NCBI GenBank assembly: GCA_018711085.1
Contig: DVIR01000047.1
Span: 1 to 51,476, forward strand
Direction of reading: 5' to 3'
Origin: Faeciplasma gallinarum
GTDB taxonomy: Bacteria; Bacillota; Clostridia; Oscillospirales; Ruminococcaceae
Length of the DNA: 51,476 nt
Shown: positions 24,759 through 33,575 of the stretch, piece by piece
How positions within the stretch are numbered: the first letter of the stretch is position 1
How the letters are laid out: each line of letters opens with the position of its first letter
Made by a program: the position numbers and the translations under genes
Notes under the pieces: model-generated
Database searches by the model: none
What the model saw: only the letters and a program-made list of their open reading frames with translations
What the model was told of the DNA's origin: nothing

Positions 24759-25778
24759 TCAAAACTGGTTAAGAAAACGCAGGTCGTTTTCGTAAAGAAG
24801 TCTCATGTCGTTTATTCCGTACTTGCGCATTACAACTCGCTCAAGTCCAAGTCCGAACGCAAATCCGGAGTAAACATCGGGATCTATGCCGCAGTTAGCC
24901 AAAACCTTCGGGTGAACCATGCCCGCTCCCAAAAGCTCGACATAGCCCTCGTTTTTGCACATGCTGCATCCCTTTCCGCCGCAGTTGAAGCACAAAACGT
25001 CAACCTCGGCAGACGGCTCGGTAAACGGGAAGTGATGAGGTCTTAAACGTATCTTGCAGTCGTCGCCGTAAAGCCTCTTCATCATCAGATCAAGCGTTCC
25101 TATAAGGTCAGCCATAGTTATGCCCTTGTCCACGACAAGTCCCTCAATCTGATGGAATATGGGAGAGTGCGTGGCGTCTACGGCGTCGGAGCGGTAAACT
25201 CGTCCGGGTGAGATTATGCGTATCGGGGGCTTTTGCGACTCCATGACGTGTATCTGCACCGAAGAGGTCTGCGTTCTCAAAAGTATCTTATCGGTCACGT
25301 AAAACGTGTCCTGAGTGTCTCTTGCGGGGTGGTCGGGCGGAAGATTCAGCGCCTCAAAGTTGTAGTAGTCATACTCTACCTCCGGTCCGTCCGCAATGTC
25401 AAAGCCCATTCCCAAAAAGATCTCTTCTATCTCGTTCATGACGGAGTTTAGCGGGTGGAGCTTTCCTATTACCTTCTTCTTGCCCGGCAAGGTCACGTCA
25501 AGGCGTTCCTCGCTGAGCCTTTTAGCGCTCAGCTCTGCCTTTATCTTTGCCGCACGCTCTGTTATAGCCTGCTCAATATCGGCTCTGATGCTGTTTGCAA
25601 GCTGTCCGATAACAGGCCTTTCCTCTGCGGAAAGGGTTGACATCTGCTTTAATATGGCGGTAAGCTCGCCCTTTTTGCCGAGGTATTTTACCCTTAGCTC
25701 CTCAAGCTCCTTAGCGTCCCTGATAGTTTCAAGCTCCTGCTTTGCGCGAAGCTCGATCTGCTGAAGTTGCTGCTTCAT
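24759..25778 (-). CDS. pheS: Phenylalanyl-tRNA synthetase alpha subunit
   Basis: The catalytic chain (339 residues) activates Phe and transfers it to tRNA-Phe. An N-terminal coiled coil (about 1-85) contacts tRNA. The class II core follows, with motif 2 (ISPGRVYRSDAVDATHSP), the PFTEPSAEVDV Phe-pocket and motif 3 (GLGLERVVMRKYGI). I chose the ATG at 25778, preceded by GAAAGGA, because it gives the standard family length; 14 more codons are open upstream and would overlap the operon's first gene more closely. The upstream gene ends 38 bp earlier. Confidence 0.97.
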   Translation of the reverse strand: MKQQLQQIELRAKQELETIRDAKELEELRVKYLGKKGELTAILKQMSTLSAEERPVIGQLANSIRADIEQAITERAAKIKAELSAKRLSEERLDVTLPGKKKVIGKLHPLNSVMNEIEEIFLGMGFDIADGPEVEYDYYNFEALNLPPDHPARDTQDTFYVTDKILLRTQTSSVQIHVMESQKPPIRIISPGRVYRSDAVDATHSPIFHQIEGLVVDKGITMADLIGTLDLMMKRLYGDDCKIRLRPHHFPFTEPSAEVDVLCFNCGGKGCSMCKNEGYVELLGAGMVHPKVLANCGIDPDVYSGFAFGLGLERVVMRKYGINDMRLLYENDLRFLNQF

Positions 25779-25816
25779 CGTTTCATATCCTTTCATAGCT
25801 ATTAAAGCGTCGCCGC

Positions 25817-26887
25817 TCACATTTTAAGCGACTGAACGCCCGATATCATAACAAGCCGCCTTAAAAGCGGATTGTACATAAACGTTGACTTAAACATCTT
25901 TAAAACAAGCTTTGCCTTTAGCTTAACGCAGGCTCTTGCATACGCTGACTCCGGCTTTGCCGTGTCAAATGCGTGCGCCGCGCATTCCGCGCTTGCCATG
26001 GCCCAGCTTATCCCCTCAAGCGAGCTTGGGCTTATAAAGCCTCCCGCCTCGCCTATCAGCATAACCCCCGGCGTCTTTTTCCGTGCGCCAACTATCTGCG
26101 ACGCGCTTTTCGGTCTTAAAACCATGCACGCCTCGTTATAAACCGGCTTGCCGAACACAAAAGAGTGTTTGCCTGCCGACTCGAGCTGTCTTTCAAAGTG
26201 CTCGCGGCAATTTTTCGGCTCGAACGCCCCGCCGTATATCATATACTCGTCCTTTGATATCGACCACGAACAGCAGTCGGACGTCTTTTTGTCAAACACG
26301 CAGGAGTAAAACGGCTGTGTGTCGTCCTGCGTAAACCACCGCTGAAGGGCGGTATAGCTGCGAATTTTTACGTCCTTAAAAAACGTCCGGCGCACTATCG
26401 ACGACGCACCGTCCGCCCCGACAACATACCTTGCGGTGAGTTCTTTCTCGCAACAGCCATCGGCTTCTCTTATTCTGAGAATTATTTTAAACCCGCCCGA
26501 CACGCGGGATATGCTTTTGCACCTCGCATCAATCTGCCTCACGTTTTTCGGCACAAGCGACCGCAGCCACTCATCAAACCTTTCCCTGTTCATGTTCAGG
26601 TATGAGCGCTGATAGTATCTTATCAGGCTCATGGACAGATCTATTGTCTTTACGGCAAATATCTGCGGGGTTACAAGTATCTCTTTAGGCAGCGTAAGCC
26701 CGCTCCTTGCCAAAAACCTTTGCGCATCGGGCGACAAAAGTCCACCGCACGGTTTGGGTCTTTGCCCCGCCATATGCGATTTGTCTATCATAACGATATC
26801 AAGCTTTTTTGCAGCCAGTCTTGCAAATGTCGAGCCGGCAGGTCCTGCTCCTATGACCGCAACGTCGCAGTCGAATTTATCAGGCAT
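25817..26887 (-). CDS. FAD-dependent oxidoreductase, geranylgeranyl-reductase/FixC-like
   Basis: A flavoprotein of 356 residues. The N-terminal Rossmann motif is AVIGAGPAGSTFARLAA. The PCGGLL segment after it and the second FAD motif MLIGEAGGFISPSSLEGISWA near residue 290 place it with the geranylgeranyl reductase family, whose members reduce isoprenoid chains or related substrates. The substrate here is unknown. The ATG at 26887 follows GGAGG by 7 bp; a GTG four codons upstream is less likely. It is the first gene after the Phe T-box and is followed by pheS and pheT, so its expression should rise when uncharged tRNA-Phe accumulates. That placement is unusual. Confidence 0.88.
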   Translation of the reverse strand: MPDKFDCDVAVIGAGPAGSTFARLAAKKLDIVMIDKSHMAGQRPKPCGGLLSPDAQRFLARSGLTLPKEILVTPQIFAVKTIDLSMSLIRYYQRSYLNMNRERFDEWLRSLVPKNVRQIDARCKSISRVSGGFKIILRIREADGCCEKELTARYVVGADGASSIVRRTFFKDVKIRSYTALQRWFTQDDTQPFYSCVFDKKTSDCCSWSISKDEYMIYGGAFEPKNCREHFERQLESAGKHSFVFGKPVYNEACMVLRPKSASQIVGARKKTPGVMLIGEAGGFISPSSLEGISWAMASAECAAHAFDTAKPESAYARACVKLKAKLVLKMFKSTFMYNPLLRRLVMISGVQSLKM

Positions 26888-26925
26888 TTGCGCCTCCACT
26901 TAAACCATGCGCAATTTGCGCATAT

Positions 26926-27200
26926 AAAAAATGCCCTGCCCCAAACGGGACAAGACAAGCTCACAACCACCCATTTTTTCGGGAGCAAACACTCCTTAAC
27001 GCATTAACGTCGCGTCTACGTCCCCGCCTACAACCTTTTTGGCTTCAGCAAGGCCGCTCGGAAGTGAACTTCTGCTCCTGCGAAATAGACGGCTCTCAGC
27101 TCACGTCCTAAAGCAAAGCTTACGGACGGCGCCGTCCTCTCTGAAAATCGCCGACAAATAAACAGAGCATACTCTCTTCGTCACAGCGTTTACAAAAATA
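26926..27200 (-). ncRNA. T-box riboswitch, Phe specifier (pheST operon leader)
   Basis: The minus-strand leader carries the hallmarks of a T-box. The AG-bulge GAAGAGAGTA lies at 27170-27179 near the 5' end of stem I. GCTGAGAG precedes a TTC (Phe) triplet at 27082-27084 in the specifier-loop position. The T-box bulge TGGGTGG lies around 26967-26973. An 11-bp terminator stem (26932-26942 with 26947-26957) ends in TTTTTT (26926-26931). Uncharged tRNA-Phe would pair with the specifier and the UGG bulge and prevent termination. Part of the 3' T-box consensus (usually GGTACCGCG) is diverged to GGTTGTGAGC. An extra palindrome lies between the terminator and the ribosome site at about 26907-26924. 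Confidence 0.85.
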
Positions 27201-27207
27201 CAAGACG

Positions 27208-27236
27208 AGTATACCACACTCCAAAACAAATTTCAA
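27208..27236 (-). promoter_or_regulatory. Sigma-A promoter of the T-box/pheST operon
   Basis: On the minus strand TTGAAA (27231-27236), 17-bp spacer, TATACT (27208-27213). Transcription should start near 27200. Confidence 0.8.
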
Positions 27237-27349
27237 CGGGTTTTCGCAGATTTATTTTATCGGGCATGGTATTTTATACAGCCCTCTGCGCATCGCTTAT
27301 ACGGCGAATTGCGCGCATTTATCTGCATCTTTCTCCACCGCGCCCCGTA

Positions 27350-28042
27350 CTACGCATGCGCTATGCCCAATATGTCAAGTATATCGGCGGGTCTATGGGC
27401 TATGTAATCGGCTTTTGCATCTTCAAGAGACTGCTCGCTTCTAAAGCCCCACGTGCAGCCTATGCACTTTATCCCCGCATTATGGGCTGTATACACATCT
27501 ACGTCCGAGTCGCCTATATGCACGGTGTTCTCCTTTTGTACGCCCTCAAGCGCCATTATTTCAAGCTCCGCCGTCGGGTCGGGCTTTTTGGGGACGTTTT
27601 CTCGGCTTCCAAAGACCCAATCAAAGCTGTCCGCATCAAACAGCCCGCTTATTATTTCCTTAGCAAAGCGGTCGGGCTTATTTGTAAGCACGCAAAGCTT
27701 TACGCCGTGCTCCTTGAGCGCCGCAACAGTTTCAGCCATCCCCGAGTAAACCGCCGAATGGTCTGCGTAGTGCTTTGAGTAATAATCCGAAAACAGCTCA
27801 TGCGCTTTGGCGATTGCAGCCTCGTCGCCGCTGAGCTTGTCCGGCAGAGAACGCTTGACCAAAAGCAGGGTGCCGTTTCCCACAAAATCGGTGTACTCCT
27901 GCATGGTGCGTGTCGGCAGTCCCATCTGCTCAAGCGCATAGCTCACGCTTTCGCCGAGGTCGCGTATGGTATTCACAAGCGTTCCGTCGAGGTCAAATAT
28001 GCACAGCTTTACGCCGTCATGAGAAGAAAACATGTTCGACAA
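27350..28042 (-). CDS. HAD-family hydrolase (phosphoglycolate-phosphatase-like)
   Basis: A cytoplasmic phosphatase of about 230 residues. HAD motif I is IFDLDGTLVNT with the nucleophile Asp, motif II lies in VLTNKPD, motif III Lys is in the GSRENVPKKPDP stretch, and motif IV is HIGDSDVDVYTA. The cap follows the Gph/PGP type. The start is either TTG at 28042 (GGAG 9 bp upstream) or ATG at 28033; both lie inside the end of mntP, so the two genes overlap and are cotranscribed. The natural substrate cannot be read from sequence. Confidence 0.92.
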   Translation of the reverse strand: MSNMFSSHDGVKLCIFDLDGTLVNTIRDLGESVSYALEQMGLPTRTMQEYTDFVGNGTLLLVKRSLPDKLSGDEAAIAKAHELFSDYYSKHYADHSAVYSGMAETVAALKEHGVKLCVLTNKPDRFAKEIISGLFDADSFDWVFGSRENVPKKPDPTAELEIMALEGVQKENTVHIGDSDVDVYTAHNAGIKCIGCTWGFRSEQSLEDAKADYIAHRPADILDILGIAHA

Positions 28043-28592
28043 ATATCTTCACTCCTATGCCAATAAGGATAAGTCCGCCCACTATCTGAGCCTTGTTGTT
28101 TAAAAAATCTCCGAATTTCTTGCCCACCGCAACGCCTATCACGCACAAAACGAACGTTGTCGCCGCAATCAGCGAAACAGCCCGCAAAAGCTCCGAATAC
28201 GAACCCATAACCGTTGCAAAGGACACGCCCACCGCAAGCGCATCTATGCTTGTGGCGATTCCCTGAAGAACAAGGCTGCCCGGCGTGAGATTGCAGGAGT
28301 CCTCGCACTCGTCGCCCTTGTTTTTAATTCCCTCGTAAAGCATCTTTCCGCCGATGAATCCGAGCAGAATAAGCGCTATGACGTGGTCAAACGACTGAAC
28401 GTATTTTGCAAACGTGCTGCCTAAGACGAATCCTATCGCAGGCATAAGCCCCTGAAAAATTCCGAAGCACGCGCCTATAGCCACTGTCCATCCTGCTTTT
28501 ACGTTTTTGCGGCACATTCCGTTCGTGACCGACACCGCAAACGCATCCATAGACAGCCCCACGGCTATCAAAAACACTTCTAAAAGCGTCAC
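28017..28592 (-). CDS. mntP: Putative manganese efflux pump MntP
   Basis: A membrane protein of 191 residues with six predicted helices arranged as two repeats, each with the family signature around a buried Asp: AVGLSMDAFAVSVTNG near the N-terminus and ATSIDALAVGVSFA in the second half. MntP exports excess Mn(II). In some bacteria the gene is controlled by a Mn riboswitch; I see none in the 36 bp before the GTG start. It lies between tgt and the HAD gene on one strand. Confidence 0.93.
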   Translation of the reverse strand: MTLLEVFLIAVGLSMDAFAVSVTNGMCRKNVKAGWTVAIGACFGIFQGLMPAIGFVLGSTFAKYVQSFDHVIALILLGFIGGKMLYEGIKNKGDECEDSCNLTPGSLVLQGIATSIDALAVGVSFATVMGSYSELLRAVSLIAATTFVLCVIGVAVGKKFGDFLNNKAQIVGGLILIGIGVKIFVEHVFFS

Positions 28593-28628
28593 ACCAACAC
28601 CCCATATAAATTTTATTTTTGCTTTTGC

Positions 28629-29765
28629 TCAGTCGTCAAGCGGCGACGCCAAAAGCTTTGAATACTTTTCTCTGAACTCCGAGTATCTGCCCTCGTCGAG
28701 CGCCTGACGTATCTTTTCCATAAGCGTGTTATAAAAGTACAGGTTATGCTGCACGGCAAGCCTTCCCGCAAGCTGTTCCCCCGCCTTGAACAGGTGCCTT
28801 ACATACGCCCTCGAAAAGTTTTTGCAGGTCGGGCAGTCGCACTGCGGGTCAATGGGTCTTTCGTCAAGCTCGTATCTTGCGTTTGTCGCATGCATTATTC
28901 CGCCCCATGTGAATATTGTCGCGTGGCGCGCGTTTCTTGACGGCATGACGCAGTCGAAGAAGTCTATTCCCCGCCACACGCCCTCTATTATATTTGAAGG
29001 CGTTCCGACGCCCATCAAATACCTCGGTTTATCCGCAGGCATATAAGGCTCTACGCTCTCTATTATCCTGTACATCACGTCTGTAGGCTCGCCCACCGCA
29101 AGTCCGCCTATCGCATATCCGTCGAGGTCAAACTCGCGTATTCTCTTCATATGCTCCACTCTTATATCGTCATACGTGCATCCCTGATTTATTCCGAAAA
29201 GCATCTGGTGCGGATTTATCGTGTCGGGCAGCGAATTGAGTCTTTTCAGCTCGTTGCGGCACCTCTCGAGCCAGCGGGTTGTTCTTTCACAGGAGTTTTG
29301 CGAGTAGCTCCTCGGCGCGGGGTTTTCCACGCATTCGTCAAACGCCATGGCAATGGTTGAGCCTAAGTTTGACTGTATCTGCATGCTCTGCTCAGGACCC
29401 ATAAATATCCGCCTGCCGTCTATATGCGAGTTGAAGTACACTCCCTCTTCTTTTATCTTACGAAGCTTGGCAAGTGAAAATACCTGAAATCCTCCCGAAT
29501 CGGTGAGTATGGGTCTGTGCCAGTTCATAAATTTGTGGAGTCCGCCGAGCTTTTTCACAACCTCATCGGTCGGTCTTAAATGCAGGTGATACGTGTTGCA
29601 CAGCTCAACCTGACACTTCAGATTTTCAAGGTCCAAAGAGGATATTCCGCCCTTTATCGCGGCGGCTGTACCCACATTCATAAAAACAGGGGTCTGTATA
29701 ACGCCGTGGACAGTTGTAAACTCTCCGCGGCGCGCATTCCCTTCCTTACACAGTATTTTAAACAT
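28629..29765 (-). CDS. tgt: tRNA-guanine transglycosylase
   Basis: This enzyme of 378 residues exchanges guanine-34 for preQ1 in tRNAs with GUN anticodons. The (beta/alpha)8 barrel shows LTDSGGFQVFSL with the catalytic Asp, the substrate segment GYAIGGLAVGEP, the nucleophile region FDCVMPSRNARH, and the zinc site CDCPTCKNF...H near residue 310. The usual GIVQGG motif reads GINQGC. queA, the next enzyme of queuosine synthesis, lies 465 bp upstream on the same strand with one small gene between. No preQ1 riboswitch is seen. Confidence 0.97.
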   Translation of the reverse strand: MFKILCKEGNARRGEFTTVHGVIQTPVFMNVGTAAAIKGGISSLDLENLKCQVELCNTYHLHLRPTDEVVKKLGGLHKFMNWHRPILTDSGGFQVFSLAKLRKIKEEGVYFNSHIDGRRIFMGPEQSMQIQSNLGSTIAMAFDECVENPAPRSYSQNSCERTTRWLERCRNELKRLNSLPDTINPHQMLFGINQGCTYDDIRVEHMKRIREFDLDGYAIGGLAVGEPTDVMYRIIESVEPYMPADKPRYLMGVGTPSNIIEGVWRGIDFFDCVMPSRNARHATIFTWGGIMHATNARYELDERPIDPQCDCPTCKNFSRAYVRHLFKAGEQLAGRLAVQHNLYFYNTLMEKIRQALDEGRYSEFREKYSKLLASPLDD

Positions 29766-29813
29766 AAAGATTTACTCCGTCTTATTATTTATATTGCTTT
29801 TATGCGCAGGCGG

Positions 29814-30167
29814 CTACACGTAAAACAAAAACGTGTTGATCAGCCAGCCGATAAACCTGACCAGCGCCTCCGTCAGCGCTAAAATCAGCCCGATTATGCC
29901 CATTACAACCGTGGGCAAAACCATCCACCATCTCTTCCAGCCGAGCGCTTTCCAAAAGCCCCATGCTTTTATGTACAGGAATATCCAGTATATAAAGAGC
30001 GGTCCGGAGATAAGCCAATAAAACTGGCAGAAAAAGCCCATAAATATGGGCAGCGTTATGAGCAAAAGTGAAAATAGCGCCTTCATTTCTTTTTCGGGGC
30101 GATATTTTGCCTCGTAAGGGTTGTCGGAAAATTCCGTCAAGTTCTTCAGCTGTCTTTTAAGACCCAC
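29814..30167 (-). CDS. Small membrane protein of unknown function
   Basis: This protein of 117 residues has a charged, Lys/Glu-rich start (1-28) and three or four hydrophobic segments (about 30-50, 50-70, 80-100 and 103-117). Aromatic residues are abundant (FYWLISGPLFIYWIFLYIKAWGFWKALGWKRWW). I do not recognise a family. It starts after GGAGGTGC and sits between queA and tgt, apparently in the same operon, but nothing ties it to queuosine synthesis. Confidence 0.75.
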   Translation of the reverse strand: MGLKRQLKNLTEFSDNPYEAKYRPEKEMKALFSLLLITLPIFMGFFCQFYWLISGPLFIYWIFLYIKAWGFWKALGWKRWWMVLPTVVMGIIGLILALTEALVRFIGWLINTFLFYV

Positions 30168-30229
30168 AGCGGAGCACCTCCGATTAAAATCAAATTACAA
30201 CACTAATATATACCGGCGCGGCTCATACG

Positions 30230-31294
30230 TCAATCCCCGCTGCCCAAATCGCATATCAGCATTGCGTCGCCGAAGCTGAAAAAGCGGTATTTATTTTCAA
30301 CCGCGTATCTATAGGCGTTCATGACATGCTCATACCCCGCAAACGCCGAGACAAGCATAATCAGCGTGCTTTCCGGCAGGTGGAAGTTGGTTATAAGTCC
30401 GTCTATTGCTTTGAACTTGTAACCGGGGTATATGAATATGTCGGTGTCGCCGTGTGAGGGGACGATTTTTCCGCCGTTTAGGCTTGCCACGCTTTCAAGG
30501 GTTCTGCATGAAGTCGTTCCGACGGCTATCACGCGCTTGCCCGCAGCCTTTGTGTCGTTTATAAGGCGCGCGGTTTCCTCGGACAGCTCATAGTGTTCAG
30601 AGTGCATTTTGTGGTCTAAGACTCTTTCTTCCTTGACCGGTCTGAACGTTCCCAAGCCGACATGCAAGGTGACTTTTCCTATGTTTACCCCCATCGCCTC
30701 AAGCTCCGAAAGCTGTTCCTTAGTAAAATGCAGACCGGCTGTCGGAGCGGCGGCGGAGCCTGTTTCGTTTGAATATACGGTCTGGTATCTTTCCTTGTCC
30801 TCGAGCCTTTTTGTTATGTACGGCGGCAGGGGCATCTGTCCTATCTCGTCGAGCACGGCGTAAAAATTGCCCTCGCACTCAAACTTTGCTATGCGGTTGC
30901 CGTCCTCCTTGACCTCAAGTATTGTCGCACGAAGTTTTCCGCCGCCGAAGTTAAACTTTGTTCCCGGCTTTGCCTTCTTTCCGGGGCGGCAAAGTATCTC
31001 CCAAACCATGTTCGACTTTTGCTCAAGGAGCAAAAACTCTATAAACGAGCCGTTGTCGCTCTTTTCGCCGTATATTCTTGCGGGAAGAACCCTTGAATCG
31101 TTTACTATCAGGGTGTCGCCCTTTTCAAGGTAGCGGCATAGATTGTAAAAGTGGTCGTCTATGATTTTTCCCGTCCGGCGGTCGAGAACCATAAGCCTTG
31201 AGGCGTTTCGAGGCTCTACGGGCGTCTGAGCTATCAGCTCCTCGGGAAGCTCATAGTAAAAATCACTCTTTTTTAAGTCGTTTATGTCAAGCAT
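30230..31294 (-). CDS. queA: S-adenosylmethionine:tRNA ribosyltransferase-isomerase
   Basis: This enzyme of 354 residues uses the ribosyl part of SAM to convert preQ1-tRNA to epoxyqueuosine-tRNA. Canonical stretches are YELPEELIAQTPVEPRNASRLMVLDR, GDTLIVNDSRVLPARI, AAPTAGLHFT and the C-terminal TNFHLPESTLIMLVSAFAG. I chose the ATG at 31294 (GGAG upstream) because it gives the family N-terminus MLDINDLKKSDF; the open frame extends 153 bp further upstream across a promoter, which is not translated in my view. Confidence 0.96.
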   Translation of the reverse strand: MLDINDLKKSDFYYELPEELIAQTPVEPRNASRLMVLDRRTGKIIDDHFYNLCRYLEKGDTLIVNDSRVLPARIYGEKSDNGSFIEFLLLEQKSNMVWEILCRPGKKAKPGTKFNFGGGKLRATILEVKEDGNRIAKFECEGNFYAVLDEIGQMPLPPYITKRLEDKERYQTVYSNETGSAAAPTAGLHFTKEQLSELEAMGVNIGKVTLHVGLGTFRPVKEERVLDHKMHSEHYELSEETARLINDTKAAGKRVIAVGTTSCRTLESVASLNGGKIVPSHGDTDIFIYPGYKFKAIDGLITNFHLPESTLIMLVSAFAGYEHVMNAYRYAVENKYRFFSFGDAMLICDLGSGD

Positions 31295-31349
31295 TTGAGT
31301 CAAAGCTCCAATCTTTAGAGATTTAGCGCAATAAATTATTTGCAATCGG

Positions 31350-31378
31350 TTGACGTTCCGCGCCTTCAATGATATACT
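31350..31378 (+). promoter_or_regulatory. Candidate asd promoter
   Basis: TTGACG (31350-31355), 17-bp spacer, TATACT (31373-31378) on the plus strand, about 200 bp before asd. It points into, and overlaps, the queA leader. I recognise no lysine riboswitch in the 200-nt leader. Confidence 0.5.
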
Positions 31379-31435
31379 GTCGTTATACATGCGAAGTGAG
31401 AACCGTAACCGCTGTCGCCGCGGCGCGTAAATATT

Positions 31436-31464
31436 ATTATATAGCATTTGCGCGCGTTTTTCAA
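31436..31464 (-). promoter_or_regulatory. Sigma-A promoter of queA
   Basis: On the minus strand TTGAAA (31459-31464), 17-bp spacer, TATAAT (31436-31441), about 140 bp upstream of the queA ATG. Confidence 0.75.
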
Positions 31465-31584
31465 ATGTTTTATTTCAATTGCCGGCGGAACGGTAATTTT
31501 ATAGTTTGTAAAGCATTATAAACTGTTACACACGCAAAAGTACTACTTATCGGGGTGCGGCGTCCGACATGAAAGGAAGATTAT

Positions 31585-32673
31585 ATGGATAGTATCAGAA
31601 GCTACAACGTCGGAATAATAGGTGCTACCGGCATGGTCGGTCAGAGGTTTATACTCCTTTTGAGCAAGCACCCGTGGTTTAAGATTAGGGCTCTTGCCGC
31701 ATCTCCGAGGTCGGCGGGAAAGCCGTATTCCGAAGCGGTGGCTAAGAAGTGGTCGATGGATGAGCCGATACCGGACGCGGTAAAGCAGATGACAGTTTAC
31801 GACGCGGTTGCCGACAAGGAAAAGGTGGCGTCGATGGTGGACTTTGTTTTCTGCGCGGTTGACATGAAGAAGGAAGAGATAAAGGAGCTTGAAGAGGCGT
31901 ATGCCAAGCTTGAGTGCCCCGTAATATCCAACAACTCCGCGAATCGTTTCACTCCCGACGTGCCGATGGTTGTTCCGGAGCTGAATCCCGAGCACATTGA
32001 AATAATAAATGCACAAAGAAAAAGGCTTGGCACAAAGCGCGGATTTATCGCAGTCAAGTCAAACTGCTCCATACAAAGCTACGTCCCCGCACTTCACCCG
32101 CTCAGAAAGTACGGAGTAAAGTCTGTTCTTGCCTGCACGTATCAGGCTATATCGGGCGCGGGAAAGACGTTTGAGAGCTGGCCCGAAATGGTTGACAACC
32201 TCATCCCGTACATAGGCGGCGAGGAAGAAAAGAGCGAGAAGGAGCCGCTAAAGGTGTGGGGAAAAATCGAAGGCGACAGGATAGTCGTTGCCGATTCCCC
32301 CGCAATAACGACGCAGTGCCTGAGGGTGCCGATTTCAAACGGCCACATGGCTGCGGTGTTCGTTTCGTTTGAGAACAAGCCCACCCGCGAGCAGATATTA
32401 AAGGACTGGAAGGAGTTTTCGGGGGTTCCGCAGGAGCTTGAGCTGCCCTCTGCGCCAAAGCAGTTTTTAAATTACTTTGAGGAAAACGACCGTCCTCAGG
32501 TAAGGCTCGACAGAAACCTCGAGGGCGGAATGGCGATATCAATAGGAAGGCTGAGAGAGGACACCCAGTATGACTACAAGTTCGTCTGCCTGTCCCACAA
32601 CACTTTAAGAGGCGCTGCCGGAGGCGGAGTGCTCATGGCCGAGCTTTTGGCGGTAAAGGGCTATTTCGACTGA
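31585..32673 (+). CDS. asd: Aspartate-semialdehyde dehydrogenase
   Basis: This enzyme of 362 residues reduces aspartyl phosphate to aspartate semialdehyde with NADPH, the branch point to lysine/diaminopimelate, threonine and methionine. The NADP motif is GIIGATGMVGQRF and the catalytic Cys161 lies in KSNCSIQSY. Length and the start HPWFKIRALAASPRSAGK fit the archaeal/fungal-type Asd rather than the shorter E. coli type. AAAGGAAG precedes the ATG. dapB lies 70 bp downstream; dapA, often between them, is absent. Confidence 0.95.
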   Translation: MDSIRSYNVGIIGATGMVGQRFILLLSKHPWFKIRALAASPRSAGKPYSEAVAKKWSMDEPIPDAVKQMTVYDAVADKEKVASMVDFVFCAVDMKKEEIKELEEAYAKLECPVISNNSANRFTPDVPMVVPELNPEHIEIINAQRKRLGTKRGFIAVKSNCSIQSYVPALHPLRKYGVKSVLACTYQAISGAGKTFESWPEMVDNLIPYIGGEEEKSEKEPLKVWGKIEGDRIVVADSPAITTQCLRVPISNGHMAAVFVSFENKPTREQILKDWKEFSGVPQELELPSAPKQFLNYFEENDRPQVRLDRNLEGGMAISIGRLREDTQYDYKFVCLSHNTLRGAAGGGVLMAELLAVKGYFD

Positions 32674-32742
32674 TTGGCTAACGGCGAAGGCGGAAAATAA
32701 TTTTAAGAGAAAGGACGCACGGAGCAATCCGGATAAATCATC

Positions 32743-33492
32743 ATGACAAATGTAGTTATCAGCGGCTGCTGCGGAAAGATGGGCAGAGTCGTATACGACA
32801 TCATATCCCAAAGGCAGGACATAAACGTGATTGCGGGAGTTGACACCGCCGGCGAAAAGTATGCGGACTTTGAGGTATATCCTTCGCCCGCTGCCCTTCC
32901 CTGCAAGCCGGACGTTATAATAGATTTTTCTCACCCGAGCGCGCTTGACGGGCTTTTGGAGTATGCAAAGACAAACGGCACGGCTCTTGTTTTGGCTACC
33001 ACGGGATACAGCGAAGGCGAGGTTGCAAAGATAAAGTCCTCGGCAAGTGAAATACCGATATTCTTCACGGCAAACATGTCAATAGGAATAAACCTGTTAA
33101 GAGAGCTTGCAAAGAGGGCGGCGCAGGTTTTGAGCGGACAGTATGACATAGAGATCTTAGAGATGCACCACAACCAGAAGATCGACGCTCCGAGCGGCAC
33201 CGCACTTATGCTTGCGGACGCAATAAACGAATCCTGCGGCGGAAAGTACAGCTATGTGTACGACAGGCACAGCGTCAGGAAAAAGCGCGACAGCCACGAG
33301 ATAGGAATACACTCCGTCAGGGGCGGAACTATTGTCGGCGAGCATGAGATAATATTCGCCGGACGCGATGAGGTGATAACCCTCTCTCACAGCGCAGCAT
33401 CAAAAGAGGTGTTTGCGGTAGGAGCGGTAAACGCAGCGGCGTTTGTAGCATCAAAGCCGGCAGGGCTTTACTCAATGGCAGACATGATTTGA
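32743..33492 (+). CDS. dapB: 4-hydroxy-tetrahydrodipicolinate reductase
   Basis: This enzyme of 249 residues catalyses the NAD(P)H-dependent step after DapA toward diaminopimelate and lysine, needed for peptidoglycan and, via dipicolinate, for spores. The Rossmann motif is SGCCGKMGRVV, the catalytic region is EILEMHHNQKIDAPSGTA and the tail region contains GEHEIIFAGRDEVITLSH. All key residues look intact. It ends before a strong terminator. Confidence 0.97.
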   Translation: MTNVVISGCCGKMGRVVYDIISQRQDINVIAGVDTAGEKYADFEVYPSPAALPCKPDVIIDFSHPSALDGLLEYAKTNGTALVLATTGYSEGEVAKIKSSASEIPIFFTANMSIGINLLRELAKRAAQVLSGQYDIEILEMHHNQKIDAPSGTALMLADAINESCGGKYSYVYDRHSVRKKRDSHEIGIHSVRGGTIVGEHEIIFAGRDEVITLSHSAASKEVFAVGAVNAAAFVASKPAGLYSMADMI

Positions 33493-33510
33493 TAATTTGC
33501 AAAAACTAAA

Positions 33511-33546
33511 GGCGGCATGGAAAAACCCATGTCGCCTTATTTTTAT
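33511..33546 (+). terminator. Terminator after dapB
   Basis: GGCGGCATGG pairs with CCCATGTCGCC across an AAAAA loop, followed by TTATTTTTAT. Confidence 0.88.
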
Positions 33547-33575
33547 GCGCCTACGCTGCAAGCCTTTATTTTTTC

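Noticed and set aside
31379..31584. Lysine riboswitch upstream of asd
   Set aside because: The conserved lysine-riboswitch core is not present in the leader.
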